From the NCBI RefSeq assembly GCF_000687475.1, contig NC_057318.1:1054001-1118000 (forward strand): DNA of 64,000 nt. The letters run 5' to 3'. The notes beneath the pieces were generated by a model. It did no database searches, was not told the DNA's origin, and saw only the letters and a program-made list of their open reading frames with translations. The stretch is from Ustilaginoidea virens (Eukaryota; Ascomycota; Sordariomycetes; Hypocreales; Clavicipitaceae). This document shows positions 11,797 to 23,579 of this stretch, one piece after another. The first letter of the stretch is position 1; each line of letters begins with the position of its first letter. Position numbers and translations under genes: made by a program.

Positions 11797-13202
11797 TCGA
11801 CGGGTTTGGACCTCGCCATTGGGCGTGCCCGGGAAGCAGAGTGGAGGTGGTTGTCTGGTGTTTTGCTCGGCGGCGAGTGCGGCTGGGAATTGGCGGTTGT
11901 TAGCCCAGCCCAGCTGTAGGAGCAGTTGTAGGAGCAGTTGTCTCGTTCAAGGAGAGAAAAGTGATTTGCCAGCTCGGCGGCGTCCCATTCGTGCGGGAAT
12001 GTCTCCAGGCCGAATCCCTGACTGGGGCATGCATGACGGTTCCGTTCAGATTTTGATGGTTGATTCATATTTCAGGTGGTGGCTGGGTCGGTGGATGCGC
12101 TTATCAAGGGACGGGGGCCGAGAGCATGTGGGGTCTGTATGTGGGACTGTATGTGGGTCGAAGTCGACCGGAGCCGGACGCTTCAATGTTGTACACTTGG
12201 GCTCCGCAGAGTGGGAACCAGTCAAATTACCTACTGAGTACTTTGAGCGTGTCGCTACCTTGCTGTAAACTTCTGACAATTATAACACTAGGGTAACCTA
12301 CAGATTGCTTGTACGGAGTACTGCCTCCTAGTACCTTGCAAGTTGACCCGCACCACCCGTCGTCAGCAGCATTTGCCGTAGCACTGCAAAAGCGTACTCT
12401 GTGATTTACTTGGGTATCTTTTATACAATGGTTCTTGTTTCTTTATTCTCTCTCGACCAGCTCGAGTCCAGCGCGGGGAATCCAGTAGTAATCCTTTTTT
12501 TTTTTTTTTTCAATTAAAAAAACAGAGAAGAAAAAGTGTAGCTGATGAGATTTGGCTTCCGTTCTTTTCCGCTAAAAAAAAAAAAAATATAAATAGTAGA
12601 TAAAAGTAAAATGGTCATGGTGATGGGACAAACGGGGCAACGAGGCAAAAAGAGTCCACACAGCACGTCTAGTTGCCACATCACATCCCGCCAGGGGCTC
12701 GGCATCGGTAAGCCCCTTGTTCAGAATCATCGCTCTGTCCGATTGACACCTCCCCATCATATTCCATGCTGTCACAATATGATATCGTCTCCTCGGCTTA
12801 TTTGCGTACGGATCATTCTTTCCGCACCGTGGATCCCCCTGTCGTGTCGGTGCGTCTGTATTTGCTTCGGGTGTAAATGAGGCAGATATAGTTTCATGAC
12901 TGATGATGGATCCAGATGCCAGATGGAAAGAATTGCGCATTTCTAGTCAAACCAATCTGCCGTGACTGCTCCGCCTACCCGGAGATAAGGCGGCCTTTTC
13001 TCTTTGTTTTCATCGCAACAGAATTCAGGATTCCCAAAGTCGTCAACCAGACAATGCGGCTTCACCAAGCGTCCCGATTATTGGCCCTTCTTCTATGCTC
13101 TGGCCATGTTTTCGCGTCTCACCAAGCGCCTGTCCTTCGGTCGTGGTGACCTTTGGCCCCGCCAAGTTTCCCGCTCATGCATAGCAACCCTGGGGGTCAA
13201 AG
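11797..13202. other. spacer between aldehyde dehydrogenase and bZIP-like gene
   Basis: No supported gene. It holds the promoter side of the ALDH gene and the 3' side of the bZIP-like gene, T and A homopolymers near 12497-12525 and 12573-12587, and one perfect dispersed motif. Confidence 0.6.
12311..12321 (+). repeat. dispersed motif GTACGGAGTAC, perfect copy
   Basis: Exact 11-base copy about 500 bases upstream of the aldehyde dehydrogenase reading frame. Confidence 0.7.
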
Positions 13203-15197
13203 CTACCAAGGATGTGCTTGGCTGTGACCTTGCTGACTCTCTCCCGTCTTTCTAGGCACAGTTGCCCATCCCGTCTCAACTTGCCTTGGGGGCACGGGTC
13301 GCCACTGCCCCGTCCTGGGATCTCGTTCATGACCTTGTCCTGGCCCTAAATGCGGAACACTTGGGGGCGGTCCCTCCATCGCCCTCAGGGGTGGAAGTCT
13401 ATCCCCGCTTCCGCCCGAGGACGCCGCTGACGGAGGGCGCGGGACTGCTCCGTAAGGCTGGCCCAGTGGAGACGGTAGGGCCCCCGGCGCCGCACCCGGA
13501 ACGAAGCCTGGGCCCATGTATTCAGCGCGGCCCTCTACACCTGAGCGCTGAACAGGCCGGTCGACCGACGGACATTCGCCGCTGTAACCGGGCACAGGGG
13601 TAGAGGCGAGTTGTTGCGCAGTCGGACTCCGTTCTGTGTGCGACTCGGCACTTCGCGTCGTCGGTGTTGGACTTGGAGGTCCAGCGGCATGATGATGAAT
13701 ACCAGGTGTGCGGGATACAATGTCTCTCAATCGGTTCCGCTCGTCTCGGTAAAAATCCCGCTGCTGCCTCATTTGCTCCAATTCATCCGCCACTTGCTGT
13801 CTCTCTTCCTTGAGATCCTGTAGCTGCCTCACATTCTCCTCCTGGATCGTCTTCTTCTTCCGCCGATGCCTCGTCGAAGCCTTCGCGTTCCGCTGTCGCT
13901 TCTCATCCGCTTTTTTCGACGCTTGGGAATAATCGACCTGCACTGGTATGGGAATATCGCTTCCCGGAAGCGTCATGAAGGCTTGCTGTCCTTCAATGCC
14001 TCCTGATCCTGCGATTCCAGATCTACGCATCACCTCGGCCCAAGGAGATGTGCCTTCTGGAAGACGAGCTCCCGTCGGCAATGGTACTGGCGGCGGACTG
14101 TGTTGCAAGTGACCGTGTGCATGGGGCGGTAACCCTGGAATCTCCCGGACAAGTCCTGGCTGTGTCGAGGGAAGGGAAACATCAGAATTTCGCGCCACTG
14201 GCTCAGACAGGGATCCTTGTGGTGGTGTTGACGCTCGTGCGCCAGTGACATGCGCCATCCGGGCAGCCTGATGAAGATTTGTCAGTTGTCTGGGTTCGTC
14301 CGGCACGTCAGGCTCGTACGGCCGTTTTGCTGGTGATGTCGTAGTAGTATAGCCGCGGGCTCGCGAGTCCATGTCGCGAGACAGGCTGCTGCTCCCTGAG
14401 CCCAGGCTGGCTGGCCGCGGGATCTTTGGGCTGAGGACTTTTCTCGGCTCGTCCAAAAATGCGGATGGATGGCTCATGCTCAGAGACGAACGTTCGGATC
14501 TCACTGACGGGAAGCCAGCGTTGCCAATAGGTGTTCCTGGGTAGGATGCGGAAGACGAATGGCCAAGACCACCATGTTTCGAAGGACCATATGTTGCCGA
14601 CATCGAATAAGAGGTTGGGAAGTAACCGAGCTGCTTGGACGACTGCCTGGCTCCTTGCGAACCCATCGCCCGTGCATCAGGTGGATTAAGAATGTTGAGC
14701 ATGCCCAAGGCTTTGGGCGGCAGCTGCTGCACCTGAGCTGGAGTATTACTTGGCTCGGTTTTGATACTACCGGCGGCGGCGGCGTCGTCATGACTGCCGA
14801 CGCATGATTCGGGTAGTCGAGGTCCTGTTGATACGAGAGGCGATGTCGAAGATCGACGAGACGAAGGTCGAGTCGCAGGATCTCTCTGCGACATCGAGCC
14901 CTGAGCACCAAATTGGCTATGGCCCTGGGGACCGGCACATTGATTTCGTCCTTTGCCTTCTGTGGCTACCTGGGCAAGGTCTTCGAGAGACGGCGGCTGC
15001 GGACCTCTGTCTCTCCAGGTTGGGGTTGACGGCGTTCGAGGAGAACTCGGCGTGGTTCCGGTAGTTGAATCGCTAATGGGGGAGCCAGGGCTGTCTCGGG
15101 CTATTACTGCCTGGGTAGGCTCAACTATAGTTGAATGCGCCAGGTTGGTGGACTGCGAAAGATTAGGACTGGCTTGGAACTTAGAGCCAAGCAGTCC
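13203..15197 (-). CDS. bZIP-like transcription regulator, 5' end unresolved
   Basis: Probable DNA-binding regulator. Counting from the ATG at 14894, a basic stretch at about residues 327-350 (KRQRNAKASTRHRRKKK) has the bZIP spacing N-A-x-A-S-x-R, followed by a 35-residue coiled coil rich in Glu, Gln and Leu with imperfect heptads. The rest is Ser/Pro-rich and disordered, including the short hydrophobic block LGMLNILNP. The frame continues upstream of 14894 without a stop for 101 codons to 15197, just after a possible TAG acceptor; that stretch has the same Ser/Thr/Pro character, so the true start is probably in an exon near 15.2-15.4 kb that I could not place. Taken this way the known part is 664 residues. 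A match to a named family was not recognised beyond bZIP. Confidence 0.65.
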   Translation of the reverse strand, partial: GLLGSKFQASPNLSQSTNLAHSTIVEPTQAVIARDSPGSPISDSTTGTTPSSPRTPSTPTWRDRGPQPPSLEDLAQVATEGKGRNQCAGPQGHSQFGAQGSMSQRDPATRPSSRRSSTSPLVSTGPRLPESCVGSHDDAAAAGSIKTEPSNTPAQVQQLPPKALGMLNILNPPDARAMGSQGARQSSKQLGYFPTSYSMSATYGPSKHGGLGHSSSASYPGTPIGNAGFPSVRSERSSLSMSHPSAFLDEPRKVLSPKIPRPASLGSGSSSLSRDMDSRARGYTTTTSPAKRPYEPDVPDEPRQLTNLHQAARMAHVTGARASTPPQGSLSEPVARNSDVSLPSTQPGLVREIPGLPPHAHGHLQHSPPPVPLPTGARLPEGTSPWAEVMRRSGIAGSGGIEGQQAFMTLPGSDIPIPVQVDYSQASKKADEKRQRNAKASTRHRRKKKTIQEENVRQLQDLKEERQQVADELEQMRQQRDFYRDERNRLRDIVSRTPGIHHHAAGPPSPTPTTRSAESHTERSPTAQQLASTPVPGYSGECPSVDRPVQRSGVEGRAEYMGPGFVPGAAPGALPSPLGQPYGAVPRPPSAASSGGSGDRLPPLRAMEGPPPSVPHLGPGQGHERDPRTGQWRPVPPRQVETGWATVPRKTGESQQGHSQAHPW

Positions 15198-16280
15198 CTA
15201 TGCCTTCACGTATAACGTCTCACGACACTCGGCCGGTGCCGACTTGAGAGTGTATATCGGCAGGACCGAGCGCTCGATAATGACGTCTTCGCTCGCCTAC
15301 CCCGACTGTTTAAACTGCTGAATTAGGTCGACCTCGAGAGTAAAATGGTTGAGGAAAAGTTGGGCCGAAGAAATGGTGAGCAAACGAGCTCAAAACGACA
15401 CGTTGGTTGAGAAGGCCTCTTCTATCCTGCACCAATGCCGAGCGCTACCTTGTGTTTGCAAGAGGCTCATATTCCTATTCGACGTCACAGTTAAATATGA
15501 TTCAAGTTCAGGCGCGGCTGCATCCCAACTATGGCTTCGGCATGCTGTTCCGATCTCGTTGGGCACGATCAGGAGCTTGTTTGCGGTGCGAGTTTCAACT
15601 CCGAATTTCGAGGCCGGTATTCAAGTTGATGGACCTGGATCCTATCCACGACTACCCGTAGCTCGGTAGTTGTTATCCAGGTATTCGGAAGGAGGGAGGG
15701 GACGCCAAGGGGTTCGAAACGTCTGTTGTCTGCGGGGGTTTGGAGTGGGGAGTGGTTCCGAACAGATGCGTAGAAAGCACAGCAGTTGGTCTGAGTCGAA
15801 GGAGAAGGTATCTATCACCAACCTCTAGTTGGAGGAAAGGGTCCCCCCCCGACAAGCTGCGATTGGTGGTATTTGCCACCACTGAAACAAAGTGCCAATG
15901 AAACGATTCTTCAACACGGGGCTAATATGCCAAAGGGGATCAGCCACGGCGCAGAACGGCAACGGAAACGGCAGCGGCAGCGGCAGCGGCAGCGGTGTAC
16001 GAGTGCAGAGGCTGAAGCTGGCGGAAGCTGGCGGAAGCACACTTTACTCATTCGTCCTCCACGCAAGACTATTTCAAGTCCAGCTTGACCTTTGCCAGGA
16101 AGATCCAAGAAGACAAAGTCATGTAGGAGGAGGTGAGGAGGAAGTGTCTCGAGGAGCGAGAGGGACGGGAGAGGAAGTCGTCAACGTATTAGCGCTCCCG
16201 GCAGCCGCACCAGGCTCGTCGTTGCCATAGATGACAAGCTAGCTAAACAAGCTTCCTCACATTGCAAATACTTTCTCAAT

Positions 16281-16291
16281 GTACGGAGTAC
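16281..16291 (+). repeat. dispersed motif GTACGGAGTAC, perfect copy
   Basis: Exact 11-base copy, about 1.1 kb upstream of the known part of the bZIP-like gene. Confidence 0.7.
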
Positions 16292-19200
16292 ATCTCTCTC
16301 CCTACTACCTATGATGGATGGCATGAAGCAGGGGTGATAATATTGCCACGCTCCGCGGTACCAATACCACCCCAGCAGCAGCAGGGCTTGGTTGGTTGGC
16401 AAAGTTGGGTGGCTATTGTCTGAGGGGTTCCAGGCCACGCTCACGCTGGGTGCCAAATTTCCCTTGGTGCCCATGTCCCCCATGTCGCAAGACATTGCAG
16501 AACACACCCTCCGGCGGCTGTCGAGAGTCCCAACTTTGACGGAGACGCGCAGAATATTGGACTAGTAGGAGACAAGGCAGCTTCTGGGTTGAGGTCCTCT
16601 TCCCAAAAGCTCACTGCTTATGTGAAACGTCGAGCAGGAAGAAGAGCTGGTCCGAGACCGTCGCAACGTTGTTTCGACACCTCGGGATATAGGTCTACTG
16701 CTCGAGTCCATCAGTCTATGTCCAACAACTTCTCTCTCACTCCCCTGAGAGAAGTCATTTGCGACACAGTTGGTAGCAAAACCGAGATCCCACTGAACTT
16801 TGTTCGCCAACACCATGCCCCTTGGCGTTACTTGTACTGCCGGGGCAAGCTTGGACGGCACCCACCCCTGAAAAGACGGCAATAAGTCAGTGGCAATCCT
16901 GGTGGCGCAGGCGGATGTCCTTCCGAGACGACCAGATGGGTCAGTTAACGGCTGAGACGAGCATGGCAATGTACCGTTGGAGCAAGGCAACGGGACATCC
17001 ATCAGAGCGGTCAACAGGACTGGGCCCCCCTCCGAGTCCTGGTCAGCAATGGAGGGACTCGGAGCACCATGCGGATCTAGGGGCTAGCGGCTAGTTCAGT
17101 TAAGTAAGTATGGAGCCGAATTGGAACCAGGCCAAGCCTCGTTACTGTCTGGTATTATATGTATTGTCATGTTGGCCTTTGAGTACTTGCTGGTGTGGCT
17201 AGGGCGAGGCGGAGGCGGTACGGCACACGTCCCATTTTTGGCATTGGCACATCCGAACCAGTCGTGGTGAATTTCCTATGGATGCACTATGCAGCAATCA
17301 ACGATTCAACAGGGACAAGTTCTTTGCCTAGTCTCCATTTGAGGCTAGACTGAACACCAGGAGGAGTGTACGCCACACCCTGAACATCCTAAAAAAGCAG
17401 TGCCATGCAGGAAAGCCAAATTGACAAACCAGAAGCTTGACGAGAAGAAGCGTTAACGGTCAAGGCACACAAAGGTGGTCGATACTGGCGCCCTGATCGG
17501 CGGATCGTTGTCAAGAATCAAGATCATGTCCGTTGCCTGCAGCAGAAGGGCCCAGCAGGCTTGATCTTTCATGGTCTGTGTTGTTGTGTGAACTTGGCGG
17601 TACCACATATTGGGCAGGGTACGAATTTTACAGCGCCGTTGTTACCGCCAAACGATAAATGGCTGACAGGGTCCTGCGTACGTACTCCGTGCAACAATGG
17701 GGACTTGTTCTGACACCGCACGTTCGTAGTCGTAGGCAAGCATCGTATACCAGTCGTAGGCGTCGGTTAACTCACGGTTGTTCTTTTTCGCAAAGGGAAC
17801 CCTGAGTACCGAGGTCGAAGCTCCCTGTGGAGCTGAATAGTCCCAGTCTCCCGCGGATGAAAAGGATGACTGACAAGCTGGAATGTTGCCCATGGTGGAC
17901 ATTGGAGTTTCAAAGCACGATCCGACTGCTGCGCTTGCCTTGAACAATAAGCACCTTTGTAGCCAGCGGCGAATTCAACATGACCAACCTTCAGCCAATG
18001 TCCATTTATCACGGTAGAGATCCTAATAGGAGGTCCGTGAAATGCTGACCTCGATGCGGGAGCCCTTGACCTGCGGTGACACGGAAGGCCTATTTCTTCC
18101 TTCCGTGCTTCTTGACTTCTATTTGCATATGAGGTGATGGCATGTCAGCTTGACTGACGTCTTGCTCAAAAGCAATCAACGCGAGAAAGCAGGTGGATTC
18201 AAAAGCACTGTGGCAACCTCATCCTGGAGCCTCAACTTTCGGTCATCTGCTGGTAAGGTCAACTAGGTGAACCATTGCAAATTTGCATGCAGCTCGCGGA
18301 CGTCGAGCGAGCGTGTAGACATTCTCCATGTATTCATAATTCCACCCGATGCAACGTTTTACTGTCCCGCAAATATCTTTAGTTTCCTTTCTTGTGCATC
18401 ATCATACGAGCTGACAAACAAGAGGAGCAGCGCCCCTTTTACTTTCTCACCCAGAGAAGAGTGGTGACGATAATTGACAAATGGAGGCGCTTACCTCCCC
18501 TTTTTTTTTTTTGTGTCGCAAGCTGAGAAAGAGAGTTTACGTATTTGCCGTGGACAACGGCAAGGCAGCTTGGGGGTGGTGGTGGGGGGGGCAGCAACAA
18601 GGAAATTGAAGCCCGTTCTCCGACCAGACAACAGCGAACTCCCAAGGGCAGTATGTGGGGCGCTAGTTGCTACCTACCTATGTACGTACCTCCCAGGTGC
18701 CCAGCATTGCAGGTTTGTGCTCCTCTAATTGGCTATTAACAATGTTTTGAGGTCTCCACAAGCGGTGAGGCAAGGTTGGAAGGCGCCTTCCTTTGGATCT
18801 TGCAGCATCTGGCAAATGTATATTTGGAAGACGCAAGTTCGTCAGAGTAACTTAGCAGAGTAGCTCAAGTCTGCGGTGTGATTTTAATCTTCTTTTCTTG
18901 ATCCGCCGCACTGTCCTCTATATTCCGATGAGCTCTCTTTTTTGTCTCCTGCCTGACATCCATTTCCATTGGCAAATAATCCTCAGCCATCACCCCGAGG
19001 TGAAATGGAAATCCGGGGTTGAACGCCGCATCCAATCAAGCGGATGTCATGACAACTTGCCATTAACAAATGACGAGCCTGGGAAAGAAAAAGCCGACGG
19101 TGGAACTGATTCGGGTCTACGGAGTACGATACAAAAGTCTTCGCGAAGCATGTTGACCATCCATGGGGAAAATAACATGGGACAGCTGTGTCAAACTCAA

Positions 19201-19720
19201 GCGAGGATTCGCACACATACGGGCAGACCAAACAGGGCATGAGATGTGGCAGGCATAACCTTGCCAAGTCAGCTGGCCTGTTGGCGTTTCGCAGCTCCAA
19301 ACCGTTTTCCTGACAAAATCGATGTGTGGGCCCAACTCGTACTGTTGCAACATGGGGTGGCTGGGAAAGGTTGGATCGGCTGTGATATCACCCACCGCAA
19401 AGCAACCCTGCAACCCTCAGTGTTCTGCCACACTTGCGCTTCGTCCCGGGCCATTTGGGGTGGAGATATGGATATCATTGGCTGATTCCGAGAGACAACA
19501 CGAGCGATAGTTCACAGCATGCAAGACCGGCTCTTCAATCCCTGTCTTGAGCTGCCATGGCTGCAAGGACCCATGGACTCATGGTAACGTGGATGCCATC
19601 CTGCACTGTGGTTAATGAATTTGTGTGTGCTGGGCGGGGTACCATCACTAAGCTTTTGCGGCGTAGGCACATTCGGCAACAAAAACGTTTGCGACTTTTA
19701 CCAAAAGTAAACCTCTCTGC

Positions 19721-19828
19721 TTTGCTGGCTTTGCTGGCTTTGCTGGCTTTGCTGGCTTTGCTGGCTTTGCTGGCTTTGCTGGCTTTGCTGGCTTTGCTGG
19801 CTTTGCTGGCTTTGCTGGCTTTGCTGGT
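19721..19828. repeat. 9-bp minisatellite, 12 copies
   Basis: Twelve head-to-tail copies of TTTGCTGGC, with one base different in the last copy. Because the unit is a multiple of three it leaves a frame open that would read Leu-Leu-Ala repeats on the plus strand, but there is no gene context for translation. Confidence 0.9.
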
Positions 19829-20096
19829 TAGGCGTCATTCTGTCCTTCCGACAACAGTCCCAACACCGAGATGTAGCAGAGTGTGCAACCGCAGAAAAAT
19901 AACATGGCAGAGCCGCCGAATATTCGCCATATCGACGACAAGGCCATCGTCCCCTCTCTCAAACTCTGTGCGTGCGGATTGTGGCTCACGATGGGTAAGT
20001 TCTTGACACCAGGGCTTATCCGACGAGAAGAGAACCAACTAGAGGGATGGAAAGAAGAATGGCGGCGAAAGGTCCAAGAAAAGAAGTGTGTCCCAA

Positions 20097-20107
20097 GTAC
20101 TCCGTAC
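20097..20107 (-). repeat. dispersed motif GTACGGAGTAC, perfect copy
   Basis: Exact 11-base copy on the minus strand, in the gene-poor block. Confidence 0.7.
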
Positions 20108-22921
20108 AATGTACGCAAACCACCCCCCCCCCCTTCCCCCAGGAACCCCACCCTCTTTCATCAACGCAGTCCAGTCGCCTTCCAGTAAAGTGCTGGGTAG
20201 GAGTATAATACGTAGTCGCATGAGGCGCATCAGTGTTCTCGCGGATGATCTGCATATCAATGACGTCCAAAAACTGACGAGATGTCGGCGAAATGAGATG
20301 CAAAATGAAATCGACGTACGCCACCAGGGTCGAGAAAGGCCCCTGCACAATGCAGGCATTACAAACATCGGCACCGTTGCCTTTGTTCCTTTTTGGCAAA
20401 AGGAAAAACCCAGCGTCATGGACTCAAGTTTCTCTCGTCCACGGATTCCGGATACCTATCAACTGGCTACTTTTACGCGCATTCTGAGCAGGGAGAAGTG
20501 AAATATTATCCTCCGCGGTTTACCTGAATAGGTTGAAACACAAGTGGCCCTCGTCTGGGGACGGACTACAGACTAGATGAATGTCTTCTTGCTGGCGGGT
20601 GTTGGCGGGCGACGGAAACCAACAGCAGAAAACGAAAAGCAACCGAAGCCATCATTCCAACATCGAAGGGGACCGAGGAGACTGGCCCCCAACTGCCACA
20701 CTGGAAAAAGTGGCTGCTCTGAAGACAATACACATGGCTACCCAATGAAGCCCGGCAGGCAAAAGAAGAGCGGTGTTTCTTTATTTGATCTGATCGTAAG
20801 TCGTCCGTATGCAGGCGACTGTCGCCTTGTGCAGGGAATGAGTACAACCTAACCGCAGATTGACTCAAGATCCATTGGAGTTTGAGATCGAAACAAAAGG
20901 ATTGGAGAGTGTAACGGGCCGTCCCCGAAGTCGGACGCTGCCGTGCTGTTTTGCCGGATTACCCGACCTTGTCAACACCCACAACGTCGCCAACAAGCCG
21001 GACCCTGGGCAATGAACAGCTGCTGAATGAGCAAGTTGTAAGCCATGATTTCCTGCGGCGCCGTCGCCGTCAACGGGTAGTAGTAAGTTGACACGCCACC
21101 AACAGGTCGCTACGACCACGCCTTGCGCTTATTGCATTTGTAGGTATCCATGGCCGACAGGTTTCAGCCGGCCAAGGCTCGCTTTAGAGCCCAGTGACGC
21201 GCTTGGACACCGGGGAATTTCATTCGGACTGGTGTGTGGATGCCCGTGAGTTGAGGACGGGGACTGACTATCCCTTGGCGCTGATCATTACACAACCTTG
21301 GATCAACCCTCTTATCGACAAGTGTGTCAATGGCTTGCATTTGCAGCTGCAGCTAATGCCTTTCAGCCCGACATGATCAGGTTCATGCAGGGCGCCTTCC
21401 CATTAGCAGGCTGGCGTTAACAGAAAAATATACAAGCTATGCCCTTTTGCACTCTTGCACTTCCGCATCGTCCCTAACTGGCAATAGCTGACATGGACTA
21501 GCGACATGATGGGCTTGATTGGAAAAAGCAAACGCAGCCTGGAACAGGCGGCAGGCCAGCTAGCGCAGGCGGTAGCCGGTGACTCGCATGAAAAGCACTC
21601 GCTCATAGCAAAAGCTGAGTGATAGACGTGTGAAAGTTTATTGGCATCGGCGCCTGACGATGTGTTGGCGCCATGCAATGTGGTGATGCGACGCATCAGC
21701 ATGTACTGATACCTAGCATGACATCATAAAAAAAAAACAGGAAAGAAAGGGAAATAAATGAAGAGAAGAGGAAAAAGGCAGCAGCTCGTGAATGATCGAA
21801 ACCACATGGAGATAGTCTTTCTCTGCCCTGATGCCGGATCTCTCGGACTCGGGACGTCATTCGTAACGGCCATTTCAAGTTTCATCTCTGCGACAAGATG
21901 GTCAACTGTAGCGACAGTCGGCTTCAGTTCCCAGACACGAAAACAGAGATAAGCAAGACTACTTCTGCAGCTTATCCGAGGCTTTTGGATAGAGCATTGG
22001 CCTCGGGAAACTATTTGCCCTGTGGGGTCTGGAGGACCAGCGCCGAGGGAAGAAAAAACCAACCGCATCGAGGGATACCCACGTGAACTGTGTTTGCTGA
22101 AAGTGGTTCGGGTAAAAATGGCATTGGCTCTGACCGATTTGCCTATCGTGAGACATCCTTCCTGGCAAAACTGAGGGAGCGAATAACTAGTGTCCAAGCG
22201 CATCGCTTGTCCACCGCCACAAACTGATCAATCTACTGACTATTTGACCAAGGGAAAAAAGAAAGGGGACTCGTCAGAAAAAAAGAAATGAAGACGGAAA
22301 AGGGAAAAAAAGAGGAGAGAACTGGCATCCTGTTTGTCGGAACCAACGTCACTTCGCAGAATTCATGGCGATAGATTCAGTCATCACCCTATTGGTCCAG
22401 CCTGTTTTATCTGTTGACAATCTACATGATTTTCTCTTGACAACAGAGCAATCGGCGTAGCTCATTTCACTGCCGAGCTAGGTATCAGCATCATTACCGG
22501 ATTGTTGCACCTCTCCTCTGCTATGATCCATAACATTACACGACCGTTCAAACGATGCCTACGCAAGCTATTTGCGAGCTAAAATGGCAAAGTGTAAAGT
22601 TCGGCCCCAGCCGAGGACCGCGGCCCGATGCGCAGAAGCCCACAAGGACGAGTTTAGACATGCCCTGTCGGAGAGCATCAGGCTGGGTGGATGGCTCTTG
22701 CGTGAGCGATGCCAAGCTTTGACTTTACATGCGAGCGACGGTTCCGAACCGCTTGCTCGTGAAGCGTCAGCTGAGATGCCCAAGGTCAAGGTCTAGTGGC
22801 TTTAAACTTGGCTACTACATCCGACACATCCATCAAAAAAAGAAAAAAAAAAGACCCATCAGGCCTGCTCTGCTACACAGAGGTCGTGAAACCAGGTAAG
22901 TAGTGTCCAAACCTCCGGACG

Positions 22922-22932
22922 GTACGGAGTAC
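22922..22932 (+). repeat. dispersed motif GTACGGAGTAC, perfect copy
   Basis: Exact 11-base copy immediately followed by a partial repeat (GGAGCAG). Ten-base copies (TACGGAGTAC) follow at 23474 and 23591. Confidence 0.7.
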
Positions 22933-23547
22933 GGAGCAGTCGGTAATACATGCATACATGTGATGGATTCACATGGTCCACCACCAGGGACCAAAGGGTC
23001 CCATATACAACGTATAAAACTGAAGTGTCTCCAAGGAAATGGTTTCCTGCAGACTCGGAAGAATTATAGTACCTTGACCAGGGCAGCATTGCGGAGCCAG
23101 AAGTGGAAGTGGTGGCATTGGGCTTTAATTTCAGCCCTGAGTCGACCTGTGTGCCTTGGCGGAGCGGCTCTTGTCAAAGAACACAAGCTCGATTTGTCTG
23201 TTGAGAAGCAAAAAGAGGGTACACGCAGCATCTGAGGGATAGCGAATCGTCCCTTCAAACGTTGCAGCTCTGCACGGTGGGGGCCAGGTTCAAAGTGCTC
23301 CCCGGGAGCGCATTCCGTGCGATATGACGGTGGAAGAATACGAGACGTTTGCACGATTTCAAAATGCAAATCATCGACAGATGCGTGGTCATACAGCGAA
23401 TCTGCGCTCACGGATACCAGGTAGGAGCTTTGTTCTCTTCGCGAGTATAAGCGAGACAAAATAGTGGCAGCACTACGGAGTACTTTGCACGCTCTTCAAG
23501 CATTCTACACGGGTACGAAGCACTCGTTTCCGACAAGAAAAATGAAT

Positions 23548-23579
<32 letters not shown>

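Noticed and set aside
19557..20006. Leucine/alanine-repeat protein
   Set aside because: The frame is open through the 9-bp minisatellite; there is no conserved sequence on either side.
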